Positions 14,517 to 23,863 of a stretch of 64,000 bases of DNA are shown piece after piece (position 1 is the stretch's first letter; every line of letters starts with the position of its first letter). The translations under genes were made by a program, and so were the position numbers. The notes beneath the pieces were generated by a model. That model searched no databases, was not told the origin of the DNA, and worked only from the letters and a program-made list of their open reading frames with translations. The DNA lies in assembly GCA_021799275.1 (NCBI GenBank), contig JAJZAT010000001.1, forward strand, positions 97,431-161,430, written 5' to 3'. The DNA is from Bacillota bacterium (lineage in GTDB: Bacteria; Bacillota; Sulfobacillia; JAJZYS01; JAJYTV01).

Positions 14517-17038
14517 GGCGTCTCGCCCGCAGGCTCCTTCGGCGTCTCATTGTTGCCATTCTTGCCGCCTTTGCCGCGGCGACCCGAACGGCGCCTACGA
14601 TTGTAGTTGCGGCGCGACTTCCTGTCAATGACAGGAGTTTCCGCATCGATGGCGCTTGCCGTCTCACCTTCTGGAGCGGCGACGGCCACGTTGCCTGCCT
14701 CACCTGGGGCGTCCGCGCCGCCCGACGCGGCGACGGGTGCCTCCTCCTGCGGCGCCTGCCCGGCCTCGGCCTTGGCTCCCTGGCCGGACTTGCGACCGCC
14801 GCGCCGCGAGCGCCCCCGGCGGCCGCCGCCAGCGGCATCGCCACCGTTCGCGGCGACGGCAGCCTGTGCCGTGGCGCCATTCTGGTCGCCCTGTCCCTTG
14901 CCCACGGCCTGCGGCGCCTCCGCCAGCGAGAGCTCGATCTCGCCGTGCTCGACGTCGACGCGCTCGACGCGCACGCGCAAGCGGTCCGCCAGGCGGAAGA
15001 TGCGGTGCTGGCGCTCCCCCTGGAGCTGGAACTGCTTCTCGTCGTAGTGGTAGTAGTCGTCTGTCAGCGAGCTGACGCGCAGCAGCCCCTCGACGCCAAG
15101 CGAGACCTCGACGAAGATGCCGAACGGCGTGACGCCCGTGACGATGCCGTCGAACTCCTCACCGGTCCTGTCCTGCATGAACTCGACCTTCTTGAGGTCG
15201 AGCGACTCGCGCTCCGCCTCGTCCGCCTGCCGCTCACGCTCTGACGAGAGCCGGGCGATCTCGGGCAGTCTGGCCTGGAGATCCTCGCGCCTTTCGTCCC
15301 GCATCGGCCGCCGGCGGAGGTGCTCCTTCAGGATTCGATGGATGACGAGGTCAGGATAGCGGCGGATCGGCGACGTGAAGTGGCTGTAGAGCGGCGTCGA
15401 CAGGCCGAAGTGGCCGATCGCCAGCGTGTCGTAGCGCGCGCGCGCCATCGACCGCAGCACGACCGCGTTGACGAGGTGTTCCTCGGGACGTCCCTCGACG
15501 CGCGCCAGAACGTCCTGCAGCGCGCGCGGGTGCAGCTTCTTGCCGTTGCCGCCCGCGATGTGGTACCCGAAGCGCGCCAGGAGGCCCCTCAGGATCTCGA
15601 GCTTCTCGGGGTCCGGCTCCTCGTGCACCCGGTAGAGGAAGGGCAGGTTCTGGCGCGTCGCGACCTCCGCCACGACCTCGTTGGCCTGCAACATGAACTC
15701 CTCGATCAACTGGTCGGCTTCGGTGCGCTCGCGCCGCTCGATCGCGACGGGCTTGCCATCCTCGCCGAGCTTCACCTTGAAGTCTCGGACGGCGAGGTCG
15801 ATCGAGCCGCGTTCGCGGCGGCGACGGCCGAGGATGTCCTTGAGGCGCGCCATGCCGAACAGGATCGGCATCAGCTCCTGGTACTGCTGGTCGGGCGGCT
15901 GACCTTCGAGCGTCTGGTTGACCCCTGTGTAGCTGAGGCGCGCGCGTGTCCGGATGACGCTCTCCTGCAGCTGGTGGCGCAGCCGCCGACCGGCAGGGTC
16001 GAAGTCGATGAACACGCTCAGGGTGAGCCGGTCCTGCTGCGGCAGGAGGCTGCAGATGCCGTTCGAGAGGCGCTCGGGCAGCATCGGGATGACGCGGTCG
16101 ACAAGATAGACCGACGTGCCGCGGCGCAGGGCCTCGCGGTCCAGGGCCGTTCCCTCGTGCACGTACTGGCCGACGTCGGCGATGTGCACGCCGAGCCGCC
16201 AGCCGTCCTCGGTCGGTTGGAGCGAGATCGCATCGTCGAGGTCCTTCGCGTCGTCCGAGTCGACCGTGAAGGTGACAAGGTCCCGCAGATCCTGGCGCTG
16301 GCGCAGATCCTTCTGCGCCACCTCGGCCGGGATCTTCCCCGCCTCCGCCAGGACGTCGTCCGGGAAGGCTTCGGGCAGGCCAAGCTTGCGCACGATGGCG
16401 AGCACGTCGACGCCCGGCCCGTGGAGTTCGCCGAGGCGCTCCACCACTTTTCCGACCGGGCCGCGGCGTGCGTCGCCGAACACCTCGACGTGGCACACGA
16501 CGAGTTCGCCGTCCTCGGCGTCCATGCGCTCGCGCTCGGGGATGATGATGTCGTAGGCGTCACGACCGTCCTGCGGCCGCACGAACCACGCGCCGCCGAC
16601 CGACTCCAGGCGGCCGACGATGGTATCGCGCGCCCGCTGCACGATGCGCACGACCTCGCCGGAGCGGCCCTCGAGGCGGCGCACCAGCACCCGGTCGCCG
16701 TGCATGGCACCCTTGAGGTGCTCCACCGACACGCGCAGATCCTCGCCGTCGCCATCCTCCGGCACGAACCAACTGTCGCCCCGACGCGTGCCCTGGATGC
16801 GCCCCGGCAGGAGGTCGACACGGCCGGGTACGGCGAAGGAGCCACGGCGTGTGCGCACGAGCTCGCCGCGCGAGACCATTTCCTCCAGGAGGCGCGTGAA
16901 CGGCGCCTTGCGCTCGGACTTGATCTGAAATTTGTCCGCGAGTTCCTCCGGCGAGATCGGATGACCAGCCTCGTCGCGGATGAACGCGATCAGGCTTTGC
17001 CGCGAGGGCAGGTCGGACGGCCGCCTGCGGCGGCTCAC
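14513..17038 (-). CDS. rnr: Ribonuclease R
   Basis: An 841-residue processive 3'-5' exoribonuclease able to degrade structured RNA and defective mRNA freed by trans-translation. In order: N-terminal winged-helix region (about residues 1 to 60), cold-shock/OB domains, RNB catalytic domain starting near residue 255 with the metal-binding acids in DSDDAKDLDDAISL, SPIRRYPDLVIHRIL, an S1 domain around residues 635 to 710 (GEEFDGIVTGVTPFGIFVEV), and a low-complexity tail of Gly, Ala, Lys and Arg (residues about 715 to 841). That tail is typical and helps RNA unwinding or SmpB interaction. It overlaps both neighbours by four bases. Confidence 0.96.
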   Translation of the reverse strand: MSRRRRPSDLPSRQSLIAFIRDEAGHPISPEELADKFQIKSERKAPFTRLLEEMVSRGELVRTRRGSFAVPGRVDLLPGRIQGTRRGDSWFVPEDGDGEDLRVSVEHLKGAMHGDRVLVRRLEGRSGEVVRIVQRARDTIVGRLESVGGAWFVRPQDGRDAYDIIIPERERMDAEDGELVVCHVEVFGDARRGPVGKVVERLGELHGPGVDVLAIVRKLGLPEAFPDDVLAEAGKIPAEVAQKDLRQRQDLRDLVTFTVDSDDAKDLDDAISLQPTEDGWRLGVHIADVGQYVHEGTALDREALRRGTSVYLVDRVIPMLPERLSNGICSLLPQQDRLTLSVFIDFDPAGRRLRHQLQESVIRTRARLSYTGVNQTLEGQPPDQQYQELMPILFGMARLKDILGRRRRERGSIDLAVRDFKVKLGEDGKPVAIERRERTEADQLIEEFMLQANEVVAEVATRQNLPFLYRVHEEPDPEKLEILRGLLARFGYHIAGGNGKKLHPRALQDVLARVEGRPEEHLVNAVVLRSMARARYDTLAIGHFGLSTPLYSHFTSPIRRYPDLVIHRILKEHLRRRPMRDERREDLQARLPEIARLSSERERQADEAERESLDLKKVEFMQDRTGEEFDGIVTGVTPFGIFVEVSLGVEGLLRVSSLTDDYYHYDEKQFQLQGERQHRIFRLADRLRVRVERVDVEHGEIELSLAEAPQAVGKGQGDQNGATAQAAVAANGGDAAGGGRRGRSRRGGRKSGQGAKAEAGQAPQEEAPVAASGGADAPGEAGNVAVAAPEGETASAIDAETPVIDRKSRRNYNRRRRSGRRGKGGKNGNNETPKEPAGETP

Positions 17039-17739
17039 GACTGGACCTCCATGTGACGGCTCAGGAACGCTTCGACGCGCCCTACGAATTCCTCCGCGTC
17101 ATGACGCGGCACGTGCTCATGAGAAGGAACCATCTCAAACTCCTTCTCCCGACTGCCGATCCGCGCATAGAGCAGTTTCGACGCCTCGGGGCGCACGGTC
17201 GGGTCGTGCTGGGACTGCAGCACAAGCGCGGGCGCGCGCACCTTCGGGGCTTCGCCTGCGGACTCCCGCATCGCGCGCACCAGTTCTGCGACGGCGTGCA
17301 CGGAGAGGCGTTCCTCGGCTTCGGGACCAATCTTGACGAACGGGACAAGGCGCCAGAGGTACGGCGCCACGAAAGCTGCCCTCTGCTGCACTCCGGCAGC
17401 CGGGTTAACACAGACCAGCGCGCGCACGGGAAAGCGCGCAGCGAGGTCTACCGCCAGCATACCCCCGAGCGAGAGGCCCAAGACGGCGACGCCGCCATGC
17501 GGGCTTTCCTCTGCCAGCTCCATGAGGCCGAGTTCGGCGCTGCGCCGCCAGGCATGGGCCGTCGCACTTGCCAGCTCGAAAGGACCCATGCCATGTCCGG
17601 CGAGCCAGGGCGCCCTGACCCTGTAGCCTGCGGCGCCCAGCCGCTCGCCGAACGACGAGAGATCCGACGGCGTACCCGTGAAGCCATGCACGAGCAGGAC
17701 GCCCGGACCGTCCTGCCCCCAGCGCAGGCCCTCTGGCAT
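17035..17739 (-). CDS. Carboxylesterase (Est30-like alpha/beta hydrolase)
   Basis: A 234-residue cytoplasmic serine esterase of the type found beside rnr in Bacillus (YvaK, Est30). The oxyanion segment LLVHGFTGTPSD is near residue 15, the nucleophile elbow GLSLGG has Ser90, the acid is in QSQHDPTV, and the catalytic His in SHEHVPRHD. It prefers short to medium acyl esters in known homologues; the cellular substrate is unknown. ATG 17739 is seven bases from the end of secG, and the stop overlaps rnr by four bases. Confidence 0.93.
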   Translation of the reverse strand: MPEGLRWGQDGPGVLLVHGFTGTPSDLSSFGERLGAAGYRVRAPWLAGHGMGPFELASATAHAWRRSAELGLMELAEESPHGGVAVLGLSLGGMLAVDLAARFPVRALVCVNPAAGVQQRAAFVAPYLWRLVPFVKIGPEAEERLSVHAVAELVRAMRESAGEAPKVRAPALVLQSQHDPTVRPEASKLLYARIGSREKEFEMVPSHEHVPRHDAEEFVGRVEAFLSRHMEVQS

Positions 17740-17746
17740 GCCCCGG

Positions 17747-17974
17747 CTAGAACCCTACCTTCGCGAGTACGAGCGAGAGTGCGAAGAAGACGAAGGCCAG
17801 GATGGCAGTGGCGCGCGCGAGGCTCTCGTCAAGGCCGCGGCGCCGACCGAAGAAGGTCTCGCTCGAGCTGCCGAAGGAGCCCGTGAATCCCGGGACGCGC
17901 GCCGACTGCAGCAGGATGCTGACAACCAGAAGGACGGCTACCAGAATGTAGACGATCAGACCCAGGGTCTTCAA
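17747..17974 (-). CDS. secG: Preprotein translocase subunit SecG
   Basis: A 75-residue membrane protein, part of the SecYEG channel. Two hydrophobic helices (LIVYILVAVLLVVSILLQ and AILAFVFFALSLVLAKV) flank a polar loop with the family motif GFTGSFGSSSETFFGRRRGLD. TTG 17974 is used because GGTGAG lies six bases before it and the protein then starts directly before the first helix; the longer frame upstream overlaps the end of eno and has no support. It sits 25 bases after eno. Confidence 0.92.
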   Translation of the reverse strand: MKTLGLIVYILVAVLLVVSILLQSARVPGFTGSFGSSSETFFGRRRGLDESLARATAILAFVFFALSLVLAKVGF

Positions 17975-17999
17975 AAGCTGCTCACCATCCAAATCTTCG

Positions 18000-19295
18000 T
18001 TACTTGGCTGAGTGTAGCATCCCCGCACCGGCACGCACAAGCGGACCGGCGTAGCGTTGGGACTCCCCGAGTTCGTCGGCGATGCGCAAGAGCTCGTTGT
18101 ATTTGGCGACACGCTCGCCCCGGGCCGGAGCTCCCGTCTTGATCTGGCCGGCGCCGGTCGCCACGACGAGGTGCGCGATCGACGCGTCGTCGGTCTCGCC
18201 GGAGCGGTGCGAGACGAACGAGGTGTAGCCGCTGCGCCGCGCCAGGGCCATCGTCTCGAGCGTCTCCGTGACCGTCCCGACCTGGTTCAGCTTGATCAGG
18301 ATGCTGTTGGCTGCGCCCTGGCGGATACCCTGCTCGAGGCGCGCCTCCTGCGTCACGAAGATGTCATCGCCGACGATCTGCACCTTGTCCCCGATGGCTC
18401 GCGTGAGCAGGCTGAATCCCTCGAAGTCCTCCTCGCCGAACGGGTCCTCGATCAGGATGATCGGATACGTCTCGACCCAGCGGCGGTAGAGGTCCACCGC
18501 GGCCTCGTGCCCCAGCACCTGGCCGTTCAAGAGGTAGCCCCCGTCCTGCTGCAGCTCGCTGGCTGCGGGGTCGATCGCGAGCGCCACGTCGTCGCCAGGC
18601 CTCAGGCCCGCCGCCTCGATCGCCCGCATGAGGAACTCGATCGCCGCCTCGTCGCTCGGCAGATCCGGCGCGAAACCGCCTTCGTCGCCCACCGCCGTGC
18701 CGAGGCCCTGCTTCTTCAGCACGGACTTCAGCGTGTGGTAGACCTCGGCGCCGTAGCGCACCGCCTCCGCGAAGTTCGGCGCTCCCACCGGCGCGAGCAT
18801 GAACTCCTGCACACCGACGTTGTTGTCCGCGTGCTTGCCGCCGTTGATCACGTTCATGAACGGCACCGGCAGAAGGTTCGCGCCGACGCCGCCGAGGTAG
18901 CGGAAGAAGGGGAGTCCGGATGCCTCCGCCGCCGCGCGCGCCACCGCCAGGCTGACGCCGAGGATGGCGTTCGCGCCAAGGCGCGACTTCTGCTCCGTGC
19001 CGTCAAGCTTCAAGAGCAGGCGGTCCAGGGCCACCTGGTCGAAGGCGTCGAGGCCCTGCACCTCCGGCCCGATCAGGCGCTCGACGTTGGCCACCGCCGT
19101 GCGCACGCCGAGGCCATGGTAGCGGGAGGGGTCGCCGTCCCTCAGTTCGGTCGCCTCGTGCTTGCCCGTCGAGGCGCCGGAGGGCACGATCGCGCGCCCG
19201 CGCGCGCCGCCTGCGAGGCGCGCCTCCACTTCAACCGTCGGGTTGCCGCGGGAGTCCAGCACTTCCCGCGCGCGCAGCTCCGTGATCTTGGTCAT
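18000..19295 (-). CDS. eno: Enolase
   Basis: A 431-residue glycolytic enzyme converting 2-phosphoglycerate to phosphoenolpyruvate. The family is clear from [16 protein letters not shown] at the start, [34 protein letters not shown] with the catalytic Glu, [14 protein letters not shown] and [10 protein letters not shown] (Mg2+ ligands), [12 protein letters not shown] with the base Lys, and SHRSGETDD. Length is normal. It overlaps gpmI by four bases and is the last glycolytic gene of the operon. Confidence 0.98.
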   Translation of the reverse strand: MTKITELRAREVLDSRGNPTVEVEARLAGGARGRAIVPSGASTGKHEATELRDGDPSRYHGLGVRTAVANVERLIGPEVQGLDAFDQVALDRLLLKLDGTEQKSRLGANAILGVSLAVARAAAEASGLPFFRYLGGVGANLLPVPFMNVINGGKHADNNVGVQEFMLAPVGAPNFAEAVRYGAEVYHTLKSVLKKQGLGTAVGDEGGFAPDLPSDEAAIEFLMRAIEAAGLRPGDDVALAIDPAASELQQDGGYLLNGQVLGHEAAVDLYRRWVETYPIILIEDPFGEEDFEGFSLLTRAIGDKVQIVGDDIFVTQEARLEQGIRQGAANSILIKLNQVGTVTETLETMALARRSGYTSFVSHRSGETDDASIAHLVVATGAGQIKTGAPARGERVAKYNELLRIADELGESQRYAGPLVRAGAGMLHSAK

Positions 19296-20797
19296 CTCGA
19301 GGCACGCTCCTTCACGATCAGCGTCTCACCCGTCATCTCGTCCGGCTTCGGCAGGTCGAGAATCTGGAGCAAGGTCGGGGCGACATCCGCCAGGATGCCG
19401 TCGCGCAGGCGCTCGCCCTCGGCTGCCCCCGCGAGCAGAACGGGCACCAGGTTGCGGCTGTGCGAGGTCTGCGGACCGCCGTGGTCGTCGACCATCTCCT
19501 CGGCGTTGCCGTGGTCCGCGATCACCAGCACCCGCGCCCCCTGGTCGAGGAGCGCGGGCACGAGCTCGGAGAGCCCCTTGTCCACCGCCTCGACAGCCGC
19601 GACCGCCGCCGGAATCGACCCTGTGTGCCCGACCATGTCAGCGTTCGCGTAGTTGAGCACCAGAAGGTCCGGGCAGGCCTCCCGCACACGCTTCACCGCC
19701 TCGGCGGTCAGGGGGGCCGCCGACATCTCCGGTTGCAGGTCATAGGTCGTAACCTTCGGCGACGGCACGAGCACCCGATCCTCGCGCGCGAACGGCTGCT
19801 CGCGGCCCCCATTGAGGAAGTACGTGACGTGCGCGTACTTCTCGGTCTCGGCCATGCGCAGCTGCGTGAGCCCCGCCCGGCTGACCACCTCGCCGAGGGT
19901 GTTCTCCACGGCCAGCGGCCCGAAGGCGCGCGGGATGTCGAAATCCGGGTCGTACTCGGTCATCGCCGAAAGCCGGAACGCTCCCTCGGGCCGCCTGAAG
20001 CCATCGAACGACGGATCGGCGATCGCGCGCGAGATCTCCCGTGCGCGGTCAGCCCGGAAATTCCAGAAGAAGAACTGATCCTGCGCCTTGGCGCCGTCGT
20101 ACCAGTCGATGAGGGTCGGCACGACGAACTCGTCGTCCTCGCCGTTCTGGTACGCCATCTCGAGCGCCTCGACGGCCGAAGCGGCCCGCCGCCCCTTGCC
20201 GCGCACAATGGCGTCATACGCCTTCTCCACCCTGTCCCAGCGCCGGTCGCGGTCCATGGCGTAGTAGCGGCCGCCGATCGTCGCGACGTGCGCCCCCGTC
20301 TCGCGGCAGACCGCCTGGAGCCGCTCGATCGACTCCCTGGCGCTGCGCGGCGGCACGTCGCGGCCGTCCAAGATCGCGTGCACCAGTACCTCGCGCCCGG
20401 CCAAGAAACGCATGATCGCCAGTGCGTGGTCGACGTGCGAGTGCACGCCGCCCGGTGACAGGAGGCCCATCAGATGCACGCGCGGGGCCTCGCGCAGCGC
20501 TAGGAAGACGGGGTTGCGCTCGAGTTCCCCCTGTGCGATGGCGCGGCTGATGCGCGGCAGGTCCTGATACACGACGCGGCCGGCTCCGATGTTGAGGTGG
20601 CCGACGTTGGAGTTACCCATCTGGCCGTCCGTCAGCCCGACCGCCTCGCCGTCGGTGCGCAGGCGCGCCATCGGCCAACGTGTGGTCAAGGCGTTCCAGT
20701 ACGGGGTCTTGGCCTGCGCAACCGCGTTGCCGGGCCCGGCCGGCGCGATGCCCCAGCCGTCGAGCACGATCAGCGCAGCAGGTCGTCCATCACGCAT
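19292..20797 (-). CDS. gpmI: 2,3-bisphosphoglycerate-independent phosphoglycerate mutase
   Basis: A 501-residue Mn2+-dependent enzyme interconverting 3- and 2-phosphoglycerate. The alkaline-phosphatase-like fold shows in [11 protein letters not shown], the phosphorylated Ser in [40 protein letters not shown] and [11 protein letters not shown], which supply the metal ligands. In spore formers this Mn2+- and pH-sensitive enzyme controls the 3-phosphoglycerate store of spores. It overlaps tpiA by eight bases and eno by four. Confidence 0.98.
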   Translation of the reverse strand: MRDGRPAALIVLDGWGIAPAGPGNAVAQAKTPYWNALTTRWPMARLRTDGEAVGLTDGQMGNSNVGHLNIGAGRVVYQDLPRISRAIAQGELERNPVFLALREAPRVHLMGLLSPGGVHSHVDHALAIMRFLAGREVLVHAILDGRDVPPRSARESIERLQAVCRETGAHVATIGGRYYAMDRDRRWDRVEKAYDAIVRGKGRRAASAVEALEMAYQNGEDDEFVVPTLIDWYDGAKAQDQFFFWNFRADRAREISRAIADPSFDGFRRPEGAFRLSAMTEYDPDFDIPRAFGPLAVENTLGEVVSRAGLTQLRMAETEKYAHVTYFLNGGREQPFAREDRVLVPSPKVTTYDLQPEMSAAPLTAEAVKRVREACPDLLVLNYANADMVGHTGSIPAAVAAVEAVDKGLSELVPALLDQGARVLVIADHGNAEEMVDDHGGPQTSHSRNLVPVLLAGAAEGERLRDGILADVAPTLLQILDLPKPDEMTGETLIVKERASR

Positions 20798-21536
20798 GCA
20801 CCATCACCTCCAGCATGGCCAGGAACGAATTCGCATCGAGGGACGCGGATCCGACGAGAAGCCCGTCGATGATCGGCTGCTCCATGAAGCCCCGGGCGCT
20901 TGCCGGCGAGGTGGAGCCCCCGTAGAGCAGCGAGAGCCGGGCGGCAGCCGCGCCGCCACAGCGTCCCTCGACGCGCTCGCGGATGAGCGAGAGGGCCTCG
21001 CCCGCCTGATCGGGCGTCGCGGGCGTGCCGCTGCCGATTGCCCAGACGGGTTCGTAGGCGATCACGAGCCTTCCGCCGAGCTCGTCCCCAAGGCCGTCAA
21101 GCGCCGTGTCGACCTGAGCGCGCAGGCGCGCCTCCCCCTGCCCCGCCGCACGTTCCGCCGCGTCCTCACCTACGCAGTACACAGGGATCAGTCCGGCCTG
21201 CCAGAGCGACGCGATCTTGCGGGCCGCCATCCGGTCGTCCTCGCCGGCGTAGCGGCGGCGCTCCGAATGCGCGACCAGCGCATAGCCGCAGCCGGCGTCC
21301 CGTAGCTGCGGCGCCGAAACCATCCCCGTGAAGGCGCCTTCCGCTGCCCAGCCGACATCCTGGGCGCCGAGTCCCAGCCCTCGGCTGCGGCCGCGAAGGG
21401 CGTGCAGGGCCGTCAGCGGCGGAAAGACAACGACTTCCGCCCGCTTGAGCTCGGGTCTCCCCACGACCGCCCTGAGCCACTCCTCGGCCTCGGTGATCGT
21501 CTTGTACATCTTCCAGTTGGCCGCGAGAATCGGCAT
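20790..21536 (-). CDS. tpiA: Triosephosphate isomerase
   Basis: A 248-residue TIM-barrel enzyme. NWKMYK near the start holds the catalytic Lys, VAHSERR the His, AYEPVWAIGSG the Glu, and GLLVGSASLD the C-terminal phosphate-binding loop. ATG 21536 is used because it aligns with the family start and lies one base past the pgk stop; the open frame continues upstream only through pgk in another frame. Confidence 0.98.
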   Translation of the reverse strand: MPILAANWKMYKTITEAEEWLRAVVGRPELKRAEVVVFPPLTALHALRGRSRGLGLGAQDVGWAAEGAFTGMVSAPQLRDAGCGYALVAHSERRRYAGEDDRMAARKIASLWQAGLIPVYCVGEDAAERAAGQGEARLRAQVDTALDGLGDELGGRLVIAYEPVWAIGSGTPATPDQAGEALSLIRERVEGRCGGAAAARLSLLYGGSTSPASARGFMEQPIIDGLLVGSASLDANSFLAMLEVMVHA

Positions 21537-21537
21537 C

Positions 21538-22704
21538 TCAGCTCTCCAGGAGGCCTTCGATGCCGGGCAGGACCCTACCTTCCAGGAACTCGAGCGACGC
21601 CCCGCCGCCGGTCGAGACGTGGCCGACCCTGTCCGACAGGCCGGATGCGGCGAGCGCGGCCGCGGAGTCGCCCCCGCCGACCACCGTGTAGCCCGGGCAC
21701 TCGGCCACCGCATTGGCGACGGCGAGCGTGCCCTCGGCGAACGCCGCGCGTTCGTAGAGTCCGAGCGGGCCGTTCCAGAACACGCGCCTTGCGCCGAGCA
21801 CGATGTCGCGATAGGCCGCCTGCGTCGCCGGGCCGATGTCGACGATCATCTCGTCCGACCCGACCTCCTCGACATTGACGGCGCGGCCGGGTTCCGTGAT
21901 CGCCCGGGTGGTGACCACGTCGATCGGCAGGTGGAAGCGCCCCTGGAACCGGCGCATCAGGCCGCGCGCCACGTCGAGCTCGCCGGACTCGGCGAGCGAG
22001 CGGCCGATCGGCACGCCGCGCGCCTCGAGGAAGGTGTTGCCGAGCGCGCCGCCGATCAGCACGTCCTGTGCCTGCTGGGCGAGATGTTCGATGACGCCGA
22101 TCTTGTCCGCGATCTTGGCGCCGCCCAGAATCAGCACGAATGGCTGCTCGGTTCCGTTCATCAGGAGGTCGAGCGCCTGAACCTCCCGCTCCACCAGCAG
22201 GCCAGCATAGCTCGGCAGGATGCCGGTGATCGCGTGCGTCGAGGCATGGGCGCGATGCACCGCGCCGAAGGCGTCCTGGACGAAGATCTCGCCGAAGCGG
22301 GCGAGTTCCGCGGCGAGGCCCGGGTCGTCCTTCGTCTCGCGCGGGTCGAAGCGCAGATTGTCGAGCAGCAGCACGTCACCCGGCTGCAGGCGCTTGACCT
22401 CGGCCTGGGCGGAGGCGCTCGTCGGCAGCCCCTGCGCGAACCGCACGTCCAGCTTCAGGAGTTCGGAGAGCCGCTGGGCCACGGGCCCGAGGCTGAGGCC
22501 GTCCTCGATCTTCCCCTTCGGCCTGCCGAGGTGGGACATGACGACGACGGCGGAGCCGCGGGAACGCAGGGCCTCGATCGTCGGCAGCGAGGCGCGGATG
22601 CGCGTGTCGTCGCGGATCTGGCCCTGCTCGAGCGGCACGTTGAGATCCGCGCGCACCAGGGCCAGCCCGACACGTGGCGCCGTGCTGAGACTGCGCAGGT
22701 TCAC
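21538..22704 (-). CDS. pgk: Phosphoglycerate kinase
   Basis: A 388-residue ATP-forming glycolytic enzyme. Marks are VRADLNVPLEQG, VVVMSHLGRPKGK, LLLDNLRFDPRE, FVLILGGAKIADKI, FWNGPLGLYE and VVGGGDSAAALA. GTG 22704 is chosen: it lies two bases after the gapA stop with GAGGGTG just ahead, and gives the usual N-terminal length. The longer frame upstream lies in gapA. Confidence 0.97.
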   Translation of the reverse strand: MNLRSLSTAPRVGLALVRADLNVPLEQGQIRDDTRIRASLPTIEALRSRGSAVVVMSHLGRPKGKIEDGLSLGPVAQRLSELLKLDVRFAQGLPTSASAQAEVKRLQPGDVLLLDNLRFDPRETKDDPGLAAELARFGEIFVQDAFGAVHRAHASTHAITGILPSYAGLLVEREVQALDLLMNGTEQPFVLILGGAKIADKIGVIEHLAQQAQDVLIGGALGNTFLEARGVPIGRSLAESGELDVARGLMRRFQGRFHLPIDVVTTRAITEPGRAVNVEEVGSDEMIVDIGPATQAAYRDIVLGARRVFWNGPLGLYERAAFAEGTLAVANAVAECPGYTVVGGGDSAAALAASGLSDRVGHVSTGGGASLEFLEGRVLPGIEGLLES

Positions 22705-22706
22705 CT

Positions 22707-23708
22707 CTACACCCTCTTCGCGATGTAACCTGCGAAGTCGACGAGGCGCGTGGAGTAGCCCCACTCGTTGTCGTACCACGCGACCACCTTGCCGAGTTCT
22801 CCCACCGTAGCGGTCAGGAGGCCGTCAACGATCGCGGAGTGCGTGTCGCCGCGCAGGTCGCTCGACACCACCGGGTCTTCCGTGTAACCGAGGATGCCAT
22901 GCATGGGGCCCTCCGCTGCGGCGCGGAAGGCGGCGTTGAGCTCCTTGGCCGGGATCGGCTTCCTGAGGTGCACCACAAGGTCGATGACCGATACGACGGG
23001 CGTCGGCACACGCAGCGAAAGGCCGTGGAATCTCTTGCCAACCTCGGGCCAGACCGCCCCGACCGCCTTCGCCGCGCCGGTCGAGGTCGGGATGATGTTC
23101 ATCGCCGCGGCGCGGGCCCGCCTGAGGTCCTTGTGGGACTTGTCCAGGAGGTTCTGGTCGCTCGTGTAGCTGTGCACGGTGGTCATCATGCCCTCCGCCA
23201 CGCCGAAGGTCTGGTCCAGCACCTTCATCACGGGCAGGAGGCAGTTCGTGGTGCACGACCCCATCGACACCACTTGGTGCAGGGCCGGGTCGAACTCTTC
23301 CTCGTTCACGCCCAGCACGAACGTCGGCGCGGGGTTGACCTTGGCCGGCGCCGCGAGCACGACGTGGCTGGCGCCGCCCTCGAGATGGCCCATGGCGAGC
23401 TCCGGGTCGTTGAACTTGCCCGACGCCTCGAGCACGAGATCGACGCCGACGCTGCGCCAATCGATGCGGGCGGGCTCGCGCTCATGGAATGCGCGGATGC
23501 TCCGCCCGCTGACGTACAGGTGGTCGTCGTCGCTCAGGACCTCGCCGGGAAAGACGCCGTAGTTCGAGTCGTACTTGAACAGATGCGCCATGGTTGCACT
23601 TGCGCCGGGGCCATTGATGGCCACCACCTGCAAATCCGAACGTCCTTCGGCAATTCTCAGCGCGCGACGTCCGACGGCGCCGAATCCGGAGATGCCTACG
23701 CGCAGCAC
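22707..23708 (-). CDS. gapA: Glyceraldehyde-3-phosphate dehydrogenase, NADP-type residues
   Basis: A 333-residue phosphorylating GAPDH. The Rossmann motif is GISGFGAVGRRALR, the catalytic Cys is in SMGSCTTNC (about residue 153), and the substrate region PTSTGAAKAVG and end WYDNEWGYSTRLVDF are intact. The adenosine-binding position that is Asp32 in NAD-dependent enzymes is Gly here (AINGPG, own residue 33), and the Pro of the usual LPHKDLRR is Ser (LDKSHKDLRR); both are changes seen in NADP-accepting forms. It starts at GTG 23708 after AGGAAGTG. It leads the gapA-pgk-tpiA-gpmI-eno operon; no cggR repressor precedes it. Confidence 0.95.
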   Translation of the reverse strand: MLRVGISGFGAVGRRALRIAEGRSDLQVVAINGPGASATMAHLFKYDSNYGVFPGEVLSDDDHLYVSGRSIRAFHEREPARIDWRSVGVDLVLEASGKFNDPELAMGHLEGGASHVVLAAPAKVNPAPTFVLGVNEEEFDPALHQVVSMGSCTTNCLLPVMKVLDQTFGVAEGMMTTVHSYTSDQNLLDKSHKDLRRARAAAMNIIPTSTGAAKAVGAVWPEVGKRFHGLSLRVPTPVVSVIDLVVHLRKPIPAKELNAAFRAAAEGPMHGILGYTEDPVVSSDLRGDTHSAIVDGLLTATVGELGKVVAWYDNEWGYSTRLVDFAGYIAKRV

Positions 23709-23754
23709 CTGAGGACACTTCCTTCTTGTTCCAATCTGGACAGAGACCGCAATC

Positions 23755-23760
23755 ATTATA
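23755..23760 (-). promoter_or_regulatory. -10 box upstream of the glycolytic operon
   Basis: A consensus TATAAT on the minus strand, 46 bases before the gapA start. A clear -35 hexamer is not visible 16-18 bases upstream, so activation or a weak -35 is possible. Confidence 0.6.
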
Positions 23761-23820
23761 GCGAATGCTACAGTCTAGGCGCCACTTGAGAATTTGGTCA
23801 CACCGCTGGTACCGATGGCA

Positions 23821-23847
23821 GGGACCGGCGGCACTGCCGCCGGTCCC
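23821..23847 (-). terminator. Strong hairpin after glnA
   Basis: A 12-bp perfect stem with a 3-base loop (GGGACCGGCGGC-ACT-GCCGCCGGTCCC) 16 bases past the glnA stop. There is no U tract on the minus strand, so it may need a factor or act as a 3'-end stabiliser. Confidence 0.6.
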
Positions 23848-23863
23848 ATTGGCCATGTCCCGT

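Noticed and set aside
15320-17056. 578-codon open frame on the + strand opposite rnr
   Set aside because: Antisense of a well-supported ribonuclease R; composition is typical of a shadow frame.
18057-19652. 531-codon open frame on the + strand opposite eno
   Set aside because: Antisense of enolase, with no recognisable domain.
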